In this document: positions 42,380 through 50,607 of the stretch, in pieces
Position numbering within the stretch: position 1 is the stretch's first letter
How the letters are laid out: each line of letters begins with the position of its first letter
Assembly (NCBI RefSeq): GCF_007858435.1
Contig: NZ_VIGW01000009.1
Location: 1 to 64,000, forward strand
From: Tsukamurella asaccharolytica
GTDB taxonomy: Bacteria > Actinomycetota > Actinomycetes > Mycobacteriales > Mycobacteriaceae
Length of the DNA: 64,000 nucleotides
Direction: 5' to 3'
Notes under the pieces: generated by a model
Databases searched by the model: none
Told to the model about the DNA's origin: nothing
What the model saw: the letters and a program-made list of their open reading frames with translations, nothing else
Program-made: the position numbers and the translations under genes

Positions 42380-45088
42380 GTGACTTCAGCGAACTCCTCG
42401 ACCAAGCCCACGATGCTGCTGATCGACGGGCACTCGATGGCGTTCCGCGCCTTCTTCGCGCTCCCGCTCGACGGTGGCCGTTTCCGCACCAAGTCGGGGC
42501 AGCCGACCAACGCGGTGTACGGCTTCACGTCGATGCTGATCAAGCTCCTCAAGGAGGAGGCGCCCGGCTACGTCGCCGCGGCCTTCGACGTCTCCCGCCA
42601 GACCTTCCGCGCCGAGATGTACCCCGAGTACAAGGCGCAGCGCAGCTCCGCCCCGGACGACTTCCGCGGTCAGGTCGACGTGGTCAAGGACGTGCTCGGC
42701 GCCATGGGCATCCCCACCATGGCGCAGGAGGGCTACGAGGCGGACGACATCATCGCCACCATGACCGCGCAGGCCGTGGAGCAGGGCTTCCGGGTCCTCA
42801 TCGTCACCGGCGACCGGGACGCGCTGCAGCTCGTCAACGACGACGTGACGGTGCTCTATCCCCGCAAGGGCGTTTCGGATCTCACCCGGTTCACGCCGGA
42901 GGAGGTGGAGGCGAAGTACGGCCTCACCCCGTCGCAGTATCCGGACTACGCGGCGCTGCGCGGCGATCCCTCCGACAACCTGCCGGGCATCCCCGGCGTC
43001 GGCGAGAAGACGGCCGCCAAATGGATCCGGGAGTACGGAAACCTCGAGGGCCTGGTCACCAATGTCGACAAGGTCAAGGGCAAGGTGGGCGATTCGCTAC
43101 GCGAGAACCTCGCGACGGTGCAGCTCAATCGTCAGATCACCGAGATGGTGCGCGATATGGCGCTGCCCTACGCTCCGGAGGACCTGGCTCTGCAGCCGTG
43201 GAACCGCGAGGCCATCCACCAGCTCTTCGACGACCTCGAGTTCCGGGTGCTGCGCGAGCGCATCTTCACCGAGCTCGCCAGCGCCGAGCCGGAGGCCGAC
43301 GAGGGCTTCGAGATCTCCGGCGGGATCGTCGCGCCGGGCACCGTCGCCGAGTGGCTCGCCGAGCACGGCGCCTCGGGCGCGCGGTCCGGGCTCGGCGTGA
43401 TCGGCCCTGAGGTCGTGGTCGACGGCGACGCGGAGGCCGTCGTCATCGCCGCCCCCGACGGCGAGGGTGGGTACGTAGAGCTCTCGTCGCTGACCCCGCA
43501 CGACGAGGCGGCGCTCGGCGCCTGGCTGGCGGACGAGGCGCAGCCCAAGGCCGCGCACGAGGCGAAGTGGGCGATGCACGCCCTCGGCAGCCGCGGCTGG
43601 ACGCTGGGTGGCCTCACCTCGGACACCGCCATCGCGGCGTACCTGGTACGCCCGGGGCAGCGCACCTTCAACCTGGACGACCTCTCGGTGCGGTACCTGC
43701 ACCGCGAGCTGCGTGTCGAGGCCGCGGGTGACGATGCGCAGCTCTCGCTGCTCGACGACCCGGATGATTCGGCGGGCGAGAAGGCGCAGCAGGCCATCCT
43801 GCGGGCGCGTGCCGTCGCCGACCTGGCGGACGCGCTCGACGGCGAGTTGGACAACATCGAGTCGCGGCCACTGCTCGCGGCGATGGAGCTGCCGCTACTT
43901 CGCGTGCTCGACGTCATGGAGGCCACCGGCATCGCGGTCGACACGGAGCACCTCGAGTCGCTGCACAGCGAATTCAGCGAGCGGATCCGCGCCGCCGAGG
44001 CTGCGGCGTTCGCGGAGATCGGGGAGCAGATCAATCTCGGCTCGCCCAAGCAGTTGCAGGTGATTCTGTTCGAGAAGCTGGGCCTGCCGAAGACGAAGAA
44101 GACGAAGACGGGGTACACCACCGACGCGGCGGCGCTCGAGGCACTCTACGAGAAGGAGCCGCACCCCTTCCTGCAGCACCTCTTGGAGCACCGCGACGCG
44201 ACGCGGCTCAAGGTCACGGTCGAGGGGCTCCTGAAGACCGTCGCCTCCGACGGGCGGATCCATTCGACGTTCAACCAGACGGTGGCGGCCACCGGCCGGC
44301 TTTCGTCGACCGACCCCAACCTGCAGAACATCCCGGTGCGCACCGAGGCGGGCCGGCAGATCCGGCAGGCCTTCGTCGCGGGCGAGGGCTACGAGACGCT
44401 GATGACGGCGGACTACAGCCAGATCGAGATGCGGATCATGGCCCACCTCTCCGGCGACGAGGGGCTCATCGAGGCATTCAACACCGGCGAGGACCTGCAT
44501 AACTTCGTCGGTTCCAAGGCCTTCGGCGTCCCGATCGACGAGGTCACGCCCGATATGCGGCGCCGAGTGAAGGCCATGTCCTACGGCCTCGCTTACGGAC
44601 TTTCGGCCTTCGGCCTCGCAGCGCAGCTGAAGATTTCGCGCGACGATGCGAAGGACCAGATGGAGGCGTACTTCTCTCGTTTCGGCGGGGTGCGGGACTA
44701 CCTGCAGGACGTGGTCACCGAGGCCACCCGCAATGAGTACACGGAAACGATCTACGGCCGTCGCCGGTACCTGCCGGACCTCACGTCCACGAACCGGATG
44801 CGCCGCGAGGCCGCCGAGCGGATGGCGCTCAACGCGCCCATCCAGGGCAGCGCCGCCGACATCATCAAGGTCGCGATGATCCGGCTGCAGGAGCAGATCG
44901 CCGCCGCCGGCCTGCGCTCGCGGATGCTCCTCCAGGTGCACGACGAGCTCGTCCTTGAGGTAGCCGCGGGGGAGCGGGAGCAGCTCGAAGCGCTGGTCCG
45001 CGACACGATGGGCGGCGCCGCGGAACTGTCCGTCCCGCTGGAGGTCTCCGTCGGCTACGGCCGCAGCTGGGACGACGCGGCGCACTAG
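42380..45088 (+). CDS. polA: DNA polymerase I
   Basis: This 902-residue replication and repair polymerase has an N-terminal 5'-3' flap exonuclease domain (about 10-290; VTGDRDALQLVND, GDPSDNLPGIPGVGEKTA), a degenerate 3'-5' exonuclease-like domain (about 310-490), and the polymerase domain. The palm has motif A YSQIEMR with D678, the O-helix region RRRVKAMSYGLAYGLS, and motif C HDE at 854-856. As in most actinobacteria the proofreading residues are not conserved. GTG start at 42380. It is followed by a 200-nt structured region and the reverse transcriptase gene. Confidence 0.98.
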   Translation: MTSANSSTKPTMLLIDGHSMAFRAFFALPLDGGRFRTKSGQPTNAVYGFTSMLIKLLKEEAPGYVAAAFDVSRQTFRAEMYPEYKAQRSSAPDDFRGQVDVVKDVLGAMGIPTMAQEGYEADDIIATMTAQAVEQGFRVLIVTGDRDALQLVNDDVTVLYPRKGVSDLTRFTPEEVEAKYGLTPSQYPDYAALRGDPSDNLPGIPGVGEKTAAKWIREYGNLEGLVTNVDKVKGKVGDSLRENLATVQLNRQITEMVRDMALPYAPEDLALQPWNREAIHQLFDDLEFRVLRERIFTELASAEPEADEGFEISGGIVAPGTVAEWLAEHGASGARSGLGVIGPEVVVDGDAEAVVIAAPDGEGGYVELSSLTPHDEAALGAWLADEAQPKAAHEAKWAMHALGSRGWTLGGLTSDTAIAAYLVRPGQRTFNLDDLSVRYLHRELRVEAAGDDAQLSLLDDPDDSAGEKAQQAILRARAVADLADALDGELDNIESRPLLAAMELPLLRVLDVMEATGIAVDTEHLESLHSEFSERIRAAEAAAFAEIGEQINLGSPKQLQVILFEKLGLPKTKKTKTGYTTDAAALEALYEKEPHPFLQHLLEHRDATRLKVTVEGLLKTVASDGRIHSTFNQTVAATGRLSSTDPNLQNIPVRTEAGRQIRQAFVAGEGYETLMTADYSQIEMRIMAHLSGDEGLIEAFNTGEDLHNFVGSKAFGVPIDEVTPDMRRRVKAMSYGLAYGLSAFGLAAQLKISRDDAKDQMEAYFSRFGGVRDYLQDVVTEATRNEYTETIYGRRRYLPDLTSTNRMRREAAERMALNAPIQGSAADIIKVAMIRLQEQIAAAGLRSRMLLQVHDELVLEVAAGEREQLEALVRDTMGGAAELSVPLEVSVGYGRSWDDAAH

Positions 45089-45123
45089 TCCGCGGTGAGG
45101 TGTGGCAGTCTGAATTCATGCGA

Positions 45124-45273
45124 CGTCGCTCGGGTGAGGTAGGATCTGTGAGATCCGTCCCAGCGGTAACCGCTGGGGGCACCGCACAGTCACACCCTGC
45201 GTCCCACGCCGGCGCGTGCGCTGCGCGCACCACACGGCGCTCCGGGACTCTGTTCCAGGTCACCCGAGCGGCG
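45124..45273 (+). ncRNA. Retron-like structured RNA (putative msr-msd) upstream of the reverse transcriptase
   Basis: This roughly 150-nt region between polA and the RT gene has the layout of a retron non-coding RNA. Two outer segments, CGCTCGGGTGA (45127-45137) and TCACCCGAGCG (45260-45270), are perfect inverted repeats and extend through a G-U pair to 14 bp; they would be the a1/a2 repeats. Inside lie two tight hairpins, GGATCT-GTG-AGATCC (45142-45156) and CCCAGCGG-TAA-CCGCTGGG (45159-45177), in the place of msr stems. A longer interrupted hairpin (45207-45239) sits in the place of msd. The RT start codon lies 15 nt after the region. RNA production and the exact ends are inferred. Confidence 0.55.
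45142..45177 (+). repeat. Two adjacent perfect hairpins (msr-like)
   Basis: GGATCT-GTG-AGATCC has a 6-bp stem and CCCAGCGG-TAA-CCGCTGGG an 8-bp stem; they are separated by 2 nt. They could alternatively terminate polA transcription, but they lie inside the longer inverted repeat 45127-45270. Confidence 0.6.
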
Positions 45274-45287
45274 CTCGCATCCCACGC

Positions 45288-46565
45288 ATGACGTCCGTCG
45301 AGATCGTCCGGCGTCTACCGCGGGCACAGCGGTACGCGATCGCCGATCGGGTCCACCTCCTTGCCGAGGACCTGTGGACCGCGGAGATGATCACGTCGCT
45401 GATCCGAGGCACGGTGCCCGAACACCTGCTGGAGCCCGTCGTCCTGGCGCTTCTGGACGGGCACCCGGAGCCGCCGGTGCGTTTCGTTGACGGCCGACTT
45501 CTGCAGTCGGGTCCGGAGCCGATCGCGGCCGCGCTCGACACCGTCCGCCTCCGCGACACCGTGGCCGCCGGAGACCGCGGCGACGTGCCCGGCCTCGCCC
45601 TGCCCGATGTTGCGGCCGTCGCCAGAATGCTCGACCTCACGATGCCTGAGCTCGAGTGGTTCGCCGATCACGGTCAGTGGCTTCGACATTCGGCTCCGCC
45701 TCTGCGGCACTACCGCGTCCGGCGGATACCGAAGCCGACCGGGGGAGTGCGTGTCATCGAGGCGCCGAAGCCGCGACTAGCCGAGGCGCAGCGGCGGATC
45801 CTGCGGCGCGTCCTCGACCCCGCTGGGGCACATCCTGCGGCCCGGGGATTCCGCCCGGGCGGATCGGTGCTCGCCTACGCCTCGCCCCATGTCGGCAGTC
45901 GTTCGGTGGTCCGGCTCGACCTCCGTGACTGCTTCTCGACGGTCGCGGTGCCCCGCGTCCGGAACCTCTTCCGGCGGTTGGGGTATTAGGCCCCGGTAGC
46001 GACGGTCCTGGCGGATCTGTGCACCGTCGCGACGCCTGCCGACGAGCTCCGCGGCCTCGATGCGTGGCGGGCCGCCACGCTGCGGGCGCGGCACCTGCCG
46101 CAGGGCGCGCCGTCGTCGCCCGCGCTGGTGAATCTGGCGCTGCACCGACTGGATGCGCGGCTCACCGGGCTCGCCCGCGCGCAGGACGCACGTTACACCC
46201 GCTACGGCGACGACCTCGCCATCTCGGGGGCGCGCGATCCGGCGCTGATCGCGGGGGTGGTGCCCACGATCGTGGCGGCGGAGGGGCTATCGGTGAACCC
46301 GCGCAAGACGCGGATCATGCGGGCCGGCGCACGGCAGGAACTCGCGGGCATCGTGGTCAACGCCCGTGCTCAGGTCCCCCGGGCCGAGTACGACGACCTG
46401 CGCGCCCTGCTGCACAACGCGGCCCGTTTCGGCGCCGAGAGCCAGAACCGCGATGGGCACGACGACTTCCGCGCCTTCGTCTACGGCCGGATCGCCTGGG
46501 TCGCCCAGGGCAACGAGCAGCGACGAGCGCGCCTGCTCACCATGGTCGCACGCGTGCGGTGGTGA
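45288..46565 (+). pseudogene. Retron-type reverse transcriptase interrupted by an in-frame TAG
   Basis: The frame from ATG 45288 encodes the first 233 residues of an RNA-directed DNA polymerase, then a TAG at 45987-45989, then 191 more codons in the same frame to 46565. RT motifs are spread over both parts: VRVIEAPKPRLAEAQRRIL and LDLRDCF (210-216) before the stop, QGAPSSP (272-278) and the catalytic YGDD (306-309) after it. The AYASPH segment (196-201) resembles the retron NAxxH motif, and LAGIVVN later resembles the retron VTG region. The part after TAG has no good start codon, so a working enzyme needs readthrough, suppression or a sequencing correction. The N-terminal 130 residues are a helical extension of unknown role. 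Confidence 0.85.
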
Positions 46566-46580
46566 GCAGGCGCAGCGGGA

Positions 46581-46976
46581 CTACTTGGCCTTCGCGGTCG
46601 CGCAGGTGCTGTAGGCGTCCGCCACGGCGCGCTGCACGTTCGCCTGCTCGCCGGCCAGGCTCATGACGCTGCCGGTACCACGGAAGGCGAGGGCGGCCAC
46701 GCGGACCTGGCGGACCAGCCCGTCGGAGGCCGCGATGTCCGCGAACTCCTGCGGTCCGCCGGCAGCCTCCTCGAGACGCTTGGACAGGCCCGGCGACGAG
46801 CGGTCGATCGCGGCCCGCAGCTGACCGACGGTGCACGACGTTCCGGGGACGGCACGCGCGGACTGGGCGTCGGGCTTGGGCGGCGCGGGGGTCGGAGCGG
46901 CGGCGGCGAGGGGCGCGCCGGCGAGGGCGATCGCGCCCAGGACAGCGGCGGTGGCGGCGGTGCGGCGGAAGGTCAT
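46581..46976 (-). CDS. Secreted hemophore-like protein 1
   Basis: This 131-residue exported protein has a Sec signal peptide (1 to about 27, ending in PLAAAAP). The mature part carries the family pattern PGTSCTVGQLRAAI early and a closing ADAYSTC, so one disulfide is likely. Its type is the small helical heme-binding hemophore family of mycobacteria (Rv0203-like). It is convergent with the RT gene. It is the last of three related minus-strand genes; the other two share PGT-C-VGQ motifs. Confidence 0.82.
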   Translation of the reverse strand: MTFRRTAATAAVLGAIALAGAPLAAAAPTPAPPKPDAQSARAVPGTSCTVGQLRAAIDRSSPGLSKRLEEAAGGPQEFADIAASDGLVRQVRVAALAFRGTGSVMSLAGEQANVQRAVADAYSTCATAKAK

Positions 46977-47002
46977 GCGGGAGTGCCTTTCGGTGAGGAT
47001 GG

Positions 47003-47356
47003 TCAGTACTTGTCGCAGGTCGCGATGACCTTCGCGATCTTCGCGTCGATGTCGGCGCGGTTGGCCTTGTAGTAGTCGGCCGCCGCCGGATTGTCCTTGG
47101 TCAGCCGATCGATGATCGACTGGCGATCCTCGGGCTTCGCGGTGAGGAGTTCGGTCGCCTGGTCTCGGCCGCCGGGGGTGGCGTCCATGACCGCGATCGC
47201 CTCGGGGGCGACGACCTGGGTGGCACGCTCAACCTGCCCGACGGTGCACTTGGTGCCGGGCACCTTGTCGGTCGGCGCGGCGGACGCGACGGCGGGGGCG
47301 AAGGCGAGGGCGCCCGCGAGGGCTGCGACCGCGGCGGCGATGCGGATCCGGCTCAT
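47003..47356 (-). CDS. Secreted hemophore-like protein 2
   Basis: This 117-residue protein has a signal peptide (1 to about 27, ending ASAAP), the motif PGTKCTVGQVERATQVVAPEA after it, and a C-terminal KVIATCDKY, so two conserved cysteines frame a helical domain. ATG at 47356 is chosen for the signal peptide that begins there (MSRIRIAAAVAALAG); the longer frame to 47431 is rejected. It lies between its two paralogues and is probably a product of tandem duplication. Confidence 0.82.
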   Translation of the reverse strand: MSRIRIAAAVAALAGALAFAPAVASAAPTDKVPGTKCTVGQVERATQVVAPEAIAVMDATPGGRDQATELLTAKPEDRQSIIDRLTKDNPAAADYYKANRADIDAKIAKVIATCDKY

Positions 47357-47473
47357 GACTGTCTCCTGTTCGGGCGGTGACCACTGCCTCGCGAGAGTAC
47401 CGGGTCGGCACGCGCGACGAAAGGACGGCACCGGGAAAGAACAACCCGCTGCCGTCCGATCGAAACCCGAGTA

Positions 47474-47914
47474 CTAGCTGGTGGTGCAGCTCGCCTTGAC
47501 CGCCGCGATCTTCTGCTCCACCTGGGGCTTCGTGGGCTTCGTCTTGCCGTCGTGCGGCTTCGGACGCGCGGCTTTCGTCTGCCCGGGGTGCGCCTTCTGC
47601 CATTCTGCCCGGCGGGCATCGCGGGCCTTCTTCGCGGCGTCCCGGGCCGCCGCCCGCTGCTCGGGGGTCTTGACGAGCATCTGCTCGAACCGGTCCTTCG
47701 CCTTCGCGTTGGTGCTGATGTGCTGCCAGAACTCCGGCGCGACTTTCGCGGTGGCGCGCTCGACCTGGCCGACGTTGCACTGGGTGCCGGGGACCGGCGC
47801 CGTCGGAGAGACGGGCGCAGCGTTCGCGGCCGCGGGGACGAGGAGTGCGGCGCCGGACAGCGTTGCCGCGGCTGCGGTCGCCGCCGCCAGCCGAGTGCGG
47901 GTGAATCGGTTCAT
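47474..47914 (-). CDS. Secreted hemophore-like protein 3 with basic C-terminal extension
   Basis: This 146-residue protein has a signal peptide (1 to about 32, ending ANAAP) and the shared PGTQCNVGQVERATAKVAPEF motif. Unlike its two paralogues, it has a lysine-, arginine- and proline-rich stretch (about 88-128; DAAKKARDARRAEWQKAHPG) before the last KASCTTS. The stretch may bind the cell surface or nucleic acid. ATG at 47914 has AAGGAGA upstream. I see no IdeR box in the 134-nt gap before it, so iron control is not supported by sequence. Confidence 0.8.
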   Translation of the reverse strand: MNRFTRTRLAAATAAAATLSGAALLVPAAANAAPVSPTAPVPGTQCNVGQVERATAKVAPEFWQHISTNAKAKDRFEQMLVKTPEQRAAARDAAKKARDARRAEWQKAHPGQTKAARPKPHDGKTKPTKPQVEQKIAAVKASCTTS

Positions 47915-48048
47915 CGAATGGGTCTCCTTGTGCAGCTGTGCGGTCACCGAACGGACCGCTCGCCCACGAGTGGACCCGCTCTCCTTGAACGCGAGACCAC
48001 GATCAGCTGTGAATCCGCTGGAGTCCGGACACCGCGGTACGGACCCGG

Positions 48049-48858
48049 CTAAACCGGCTTTTCGCAGACGAAGATGGCCGTCCCCGGAAGGATCGCGCCG
48101 CGCAGCGGGCTCCACTGTCCCCACTCCTGGGTGAAGCCCTCGGGCCACTCCGGCTCGATCACGTCGACCAACCGCAGGCCGGCGCCGACGATCTCGCGGA
48201 CGCGGTCGCCCATCGTCCGATGGTGCTCGACGTACGTCGGGACTCCGTCGTCGTCGGTCTCCACGTACGGCGAGCGATCGAAGTACGACAGCGTCGCGAC
48301 CAGGCCGTCCGGCCCCGGATCGTCGAGGAAGATCCAGCGCATCGGATGGGTGACCGCGAAGACGAATCGGCCGCCCGGACGCAGGACGCGGTGCGCCTCC
48401 GTCATCACCCGCGCGGAATCGGCGACGAACGGGATCGCGCCGAAGGCGGAACAGACGATGTCGGCGCACCCGTCCGCGATGGGCAGGTTCTCGCCCCCGG
48501 CCTGGGCGAGGAGCGGATTGCCTTCGCGGACGTGGGAGAGGCCGCGGCGCAGCATGCCGGCGGAGATGTCGATCCCGACCACGGTGGCGCCGCGCGCCGC
48601 GAGCCAGCGTGCGCACGGGGCGCTGCCGCACCCGATCTCGACCGCGACGGTTCCCGGCCCGACGGGGCCGAGCAACTCGGCATCGGCCTCGTCCAGGCCC
48701 TCCGGGCACCACACGAACCCGCCGTCGGCGGCGTCGACGCCCAGGAACTCGGCGTGCTCGGCGTGGTAGGCCTCGACGTCGGAGTCCCACCAGGACCGGT
48801 TCGCGGCCTCGGAGCCGGCGCTGTCGCTGCGCATGTCCGGTGTGGGGCGGTGGGACAC
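48049..48858 (-). CDS. Class I SAM-dependent methyltransferase
   Basis: This 269-residue protein has a Rossmann-type methyltransferase fold. It shows motif I VEIGCGSAPCARWLAARGATVVGIDIS (about 72-98), the acidic NLPIADGCADIVCSAFG (about 125-141) and RVLRPGGRFVFAVTHPM (about 155-171). The family is like those annotated in actinobacteria as UbiE/COQ5-type; the substrate is unknown. GTG at 48858 has GAGAGG 9 nt upstream. It is divergent from rpsA. Confidence 0.85.
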   Translation of the reverse strand: MSHRPTPDMRSDSAGSEAANRSWWDSDVEAYHAEHAEFLGVDAADGGFVWCPEGLDEADAELLGPVGPGTVAVEIGCGSAPCARWLAARGATVVGIDISAGMLRRGLSHVREGNPLLAQAGGENLPIADGCADIVCSAFGAIPFVADSARVMTEAHRVLRPGGRFVFAVTHPMRWIFLDDPGPDGLVATLSYFDRSPYVETDDDGVPTYVEHHRTMGDRVREIVGAGLRLVDVIEPEWPEGFTQEWGQWSPLRGAILPGTAIFVCEKPV

Positions 48859-48999
48859 GGGAGTGAACCTCTCGGTTGCGGGTGCGGAGAGGGCGGTTTG
48901 CCCAGGTTGCACACGGTGGAGTAGCCTGAGCCACGCGTGTGCCCATGCGTGCGCGATCTAGACCTCACTACTAGCACCCTGTCCGGAGCAACTTACCCA

Positions 49000-50487
49000 A
49001 TGCCCACCACCACCGTCACGTCCCCGCAGGTCGCCGTCAACGACATCGGCTCCGCGGAGGACTTCCTCGCCGCGATCGACGCTACGATCAAGTACTTCAA
49101 CGATGGCGACATCGTCGAGGGAACCATCGTCAAGGTCGACCGTGACGAGGTCCTGCTCGACATCGGTTACAAGACCGAGGGCGTCATCCCCTCCCGTGAG
49201 CTGAGCATCAAGCACGACGTCGACCCGTCCGAGGTCGTCAACGTCGGCGATGCCGTCGAGGCCCTCGTCCTCACCAAGGAGGACAAGGAAGGCCGTCTGA
49301 TCCTGTCCAAGAAGCGCGCGCAGTACGAGCGCGCCTGGGGCACGATCGAAGAGCTCAAGGAGAAGGACGAGGCCGTCAAGGGCACCGTCATCGAGGTGGT
49401 CAAGGGTGGTCTGATCCTGGACATCGGCCTCCGCGGCTTCCTCCCGGCCTCGCTGGTCGAGATGCGTCGTGTGCGCGACCTCCAGCCGTACATCGGCAAG
49501 GAGATCGAGGCGAAGATCATCGAGCTCGACAAGAACCGCAACAACGTGGTCCTGTCGCGCCGCGCGTGGCTCGAGCAGACCCAGTCCGAGGTCCGCAGCG
49601 AGTTCCTGCACCAGCTGCAGAAGGGCCAGGTCCGCAAGGGCGTCGTGTCCTCGATCGTCAACTTCGGTGCCTTCGTGGACCTGGGCGGCGTCGACGGCCT
49701 CGTGCACGTCTCGGAGCTGTCCTGGAAGCACATCGATCACCCGTCCGAGGTGGTCACCGTGGGCGACGAGGTCACCGTCGAGGTCCTCGACGTCGACCTG
49801 GACCGCGAGCGCGTCTCGCTGTCGCTCAAGGCGACCCAGGAGGATCCGTGGCGCCAGTTCGCCCGGACCCACGCCATCGGCCAGATCGTGCCCGGCAAGG
49901 TCACCAAGCTCGTCCCGTTCGGCGCCTTCGTCCGCGTCGAGGAGGGCATCGAGGGTCTCGTCCACATCTCGGAGCTGGCCGAGCGCCACGTCGAGGTCCC
50001 GGATCAGGTCGTCTCGGTCGGCGACGACGCCATGGTGCGCGTCATCGACATCGACCTCGAGCGTCGTCGCATCTCGCTGAGCCTCAAGCAGGCGAACGAG
50101 GACTACACCGAGGAGTTCGACCCGTCGAAGTACGGCATGGCCGACAGCTACGACGAGAACGGCGAGTACATCTTCCCCGAGGGCTTCGATCCCGAGACCA
50201 ACGAGTGGCTCGAGGGCTTCGAGAAGCAGCGCGAGGAGTGGGAGGGTCGCTACGCCGAGGCGGAGCGTCGCCACAAGATGCACACCGCGCAGATGGAGAA
50301 GTTCGCGGCCGACGAGGCCGCCGAGGCCGCTGCCGGCGGTCCGGCTGCGGGTGGCGCGAACTACTCGAGCGAGTCGGCCACCGCCGACCGCAGTGGTGCC
50401 AGCGAGGCGCCGCAGAGCACCGGCGGTTCGCTGGCCAGCGACGCACAGCTCGCCGCGCTCCGCGAGAAGCTCTCGGGCAACGCCTGA
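49000..50487 (+). CDS. rpsA: 30S ribosomal protein S1
   Basis: This 495-residue protein helps mRNA binding to the small ribosomal subunit. It has four S1 domains at about residues 35-105, 122-188, 209-277 and 294-363, followed by an acidic and alanine-rich tail. This four-domain form is typical of actinobacteria, which lack the six domains of E. coli S1. ATG at 49000 gives the canonical N-terminus MPTTTVTSPQVAVNDIGS; the longer frame to 48937 is not supported. The gene ends at a strong terminator. Confidence 0.98.
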   Translation: MPTTTVTSPQVAVNDIGSAEDFLAAIDATIKYFNDGDIVEGTIVKVDRDEVLLDIGYKTEGVIPSRELSIKHDVDPSEVVNVGDAVEALVLTKEDKEGRLILSKKRAQYERAWGTIEELKEKDEAVKGTVIEVVKGGLILDIGLRGFLPASLVEMRRVRDLQPYIGKEIEAKIIELDKNRNNVVLSRRAWLEQTQSEVRSEFLHQLQKGQVRKGVVSSIVNFGAFVDLGGVDGLVHVSELSWKHIDHPSEVVTVGDEVTVEVLDVDLDRERVSLSLKATQEDPWRQFARTHAIGQIVPGKVTKLVPFGAFVRVEEGIEGLVHISELAERHVEVPDQVVSVGDDAMVRVIDIDLERRRISLSLKQANEDYTEEFDPSKYGMADSYDENGEYIFPEGFDPETNEWLEGFEKQREEWEGRYAEAERRHKMHTAQMEKFAADEAAEAAAGGPAAGGANYSSESATADRSGASEAPQSTGGSLASDAQLAALREKLSGNA

Positions 50488-50509
50488 TCCGCTTCGCGCA
50501 ACGACGCCG

Positions 50510-50543
50510 AACGCCCCGCATCCTGCACAGGATGCGGGGCGTT
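50510..50543 (+). terminator. rpsA intrinsic terminator
   Basis: AACGCCCCGCATCCTG-CA-CAGGATGCGGGGCGTT is a perfect 16-bp inverted repeat with a 2-nt spacer, 22 nt after the rpsA stop. It is the best-formed terminator hairpin in the window. Confidence 0.9.
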
Positions 50544-50607
50544 CCCGCATCAAGGCCGGCGTCCGCCCGGTGGCGCCGGCACCGATTCCGCACACGGGGG
50601 AGCCGCC

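Noticed and set aside
48958-50595. Long minus-strand frame opposite rpsA
   Set aside because: rpsA is unambiguous; the opposite frame is a composition artefact.
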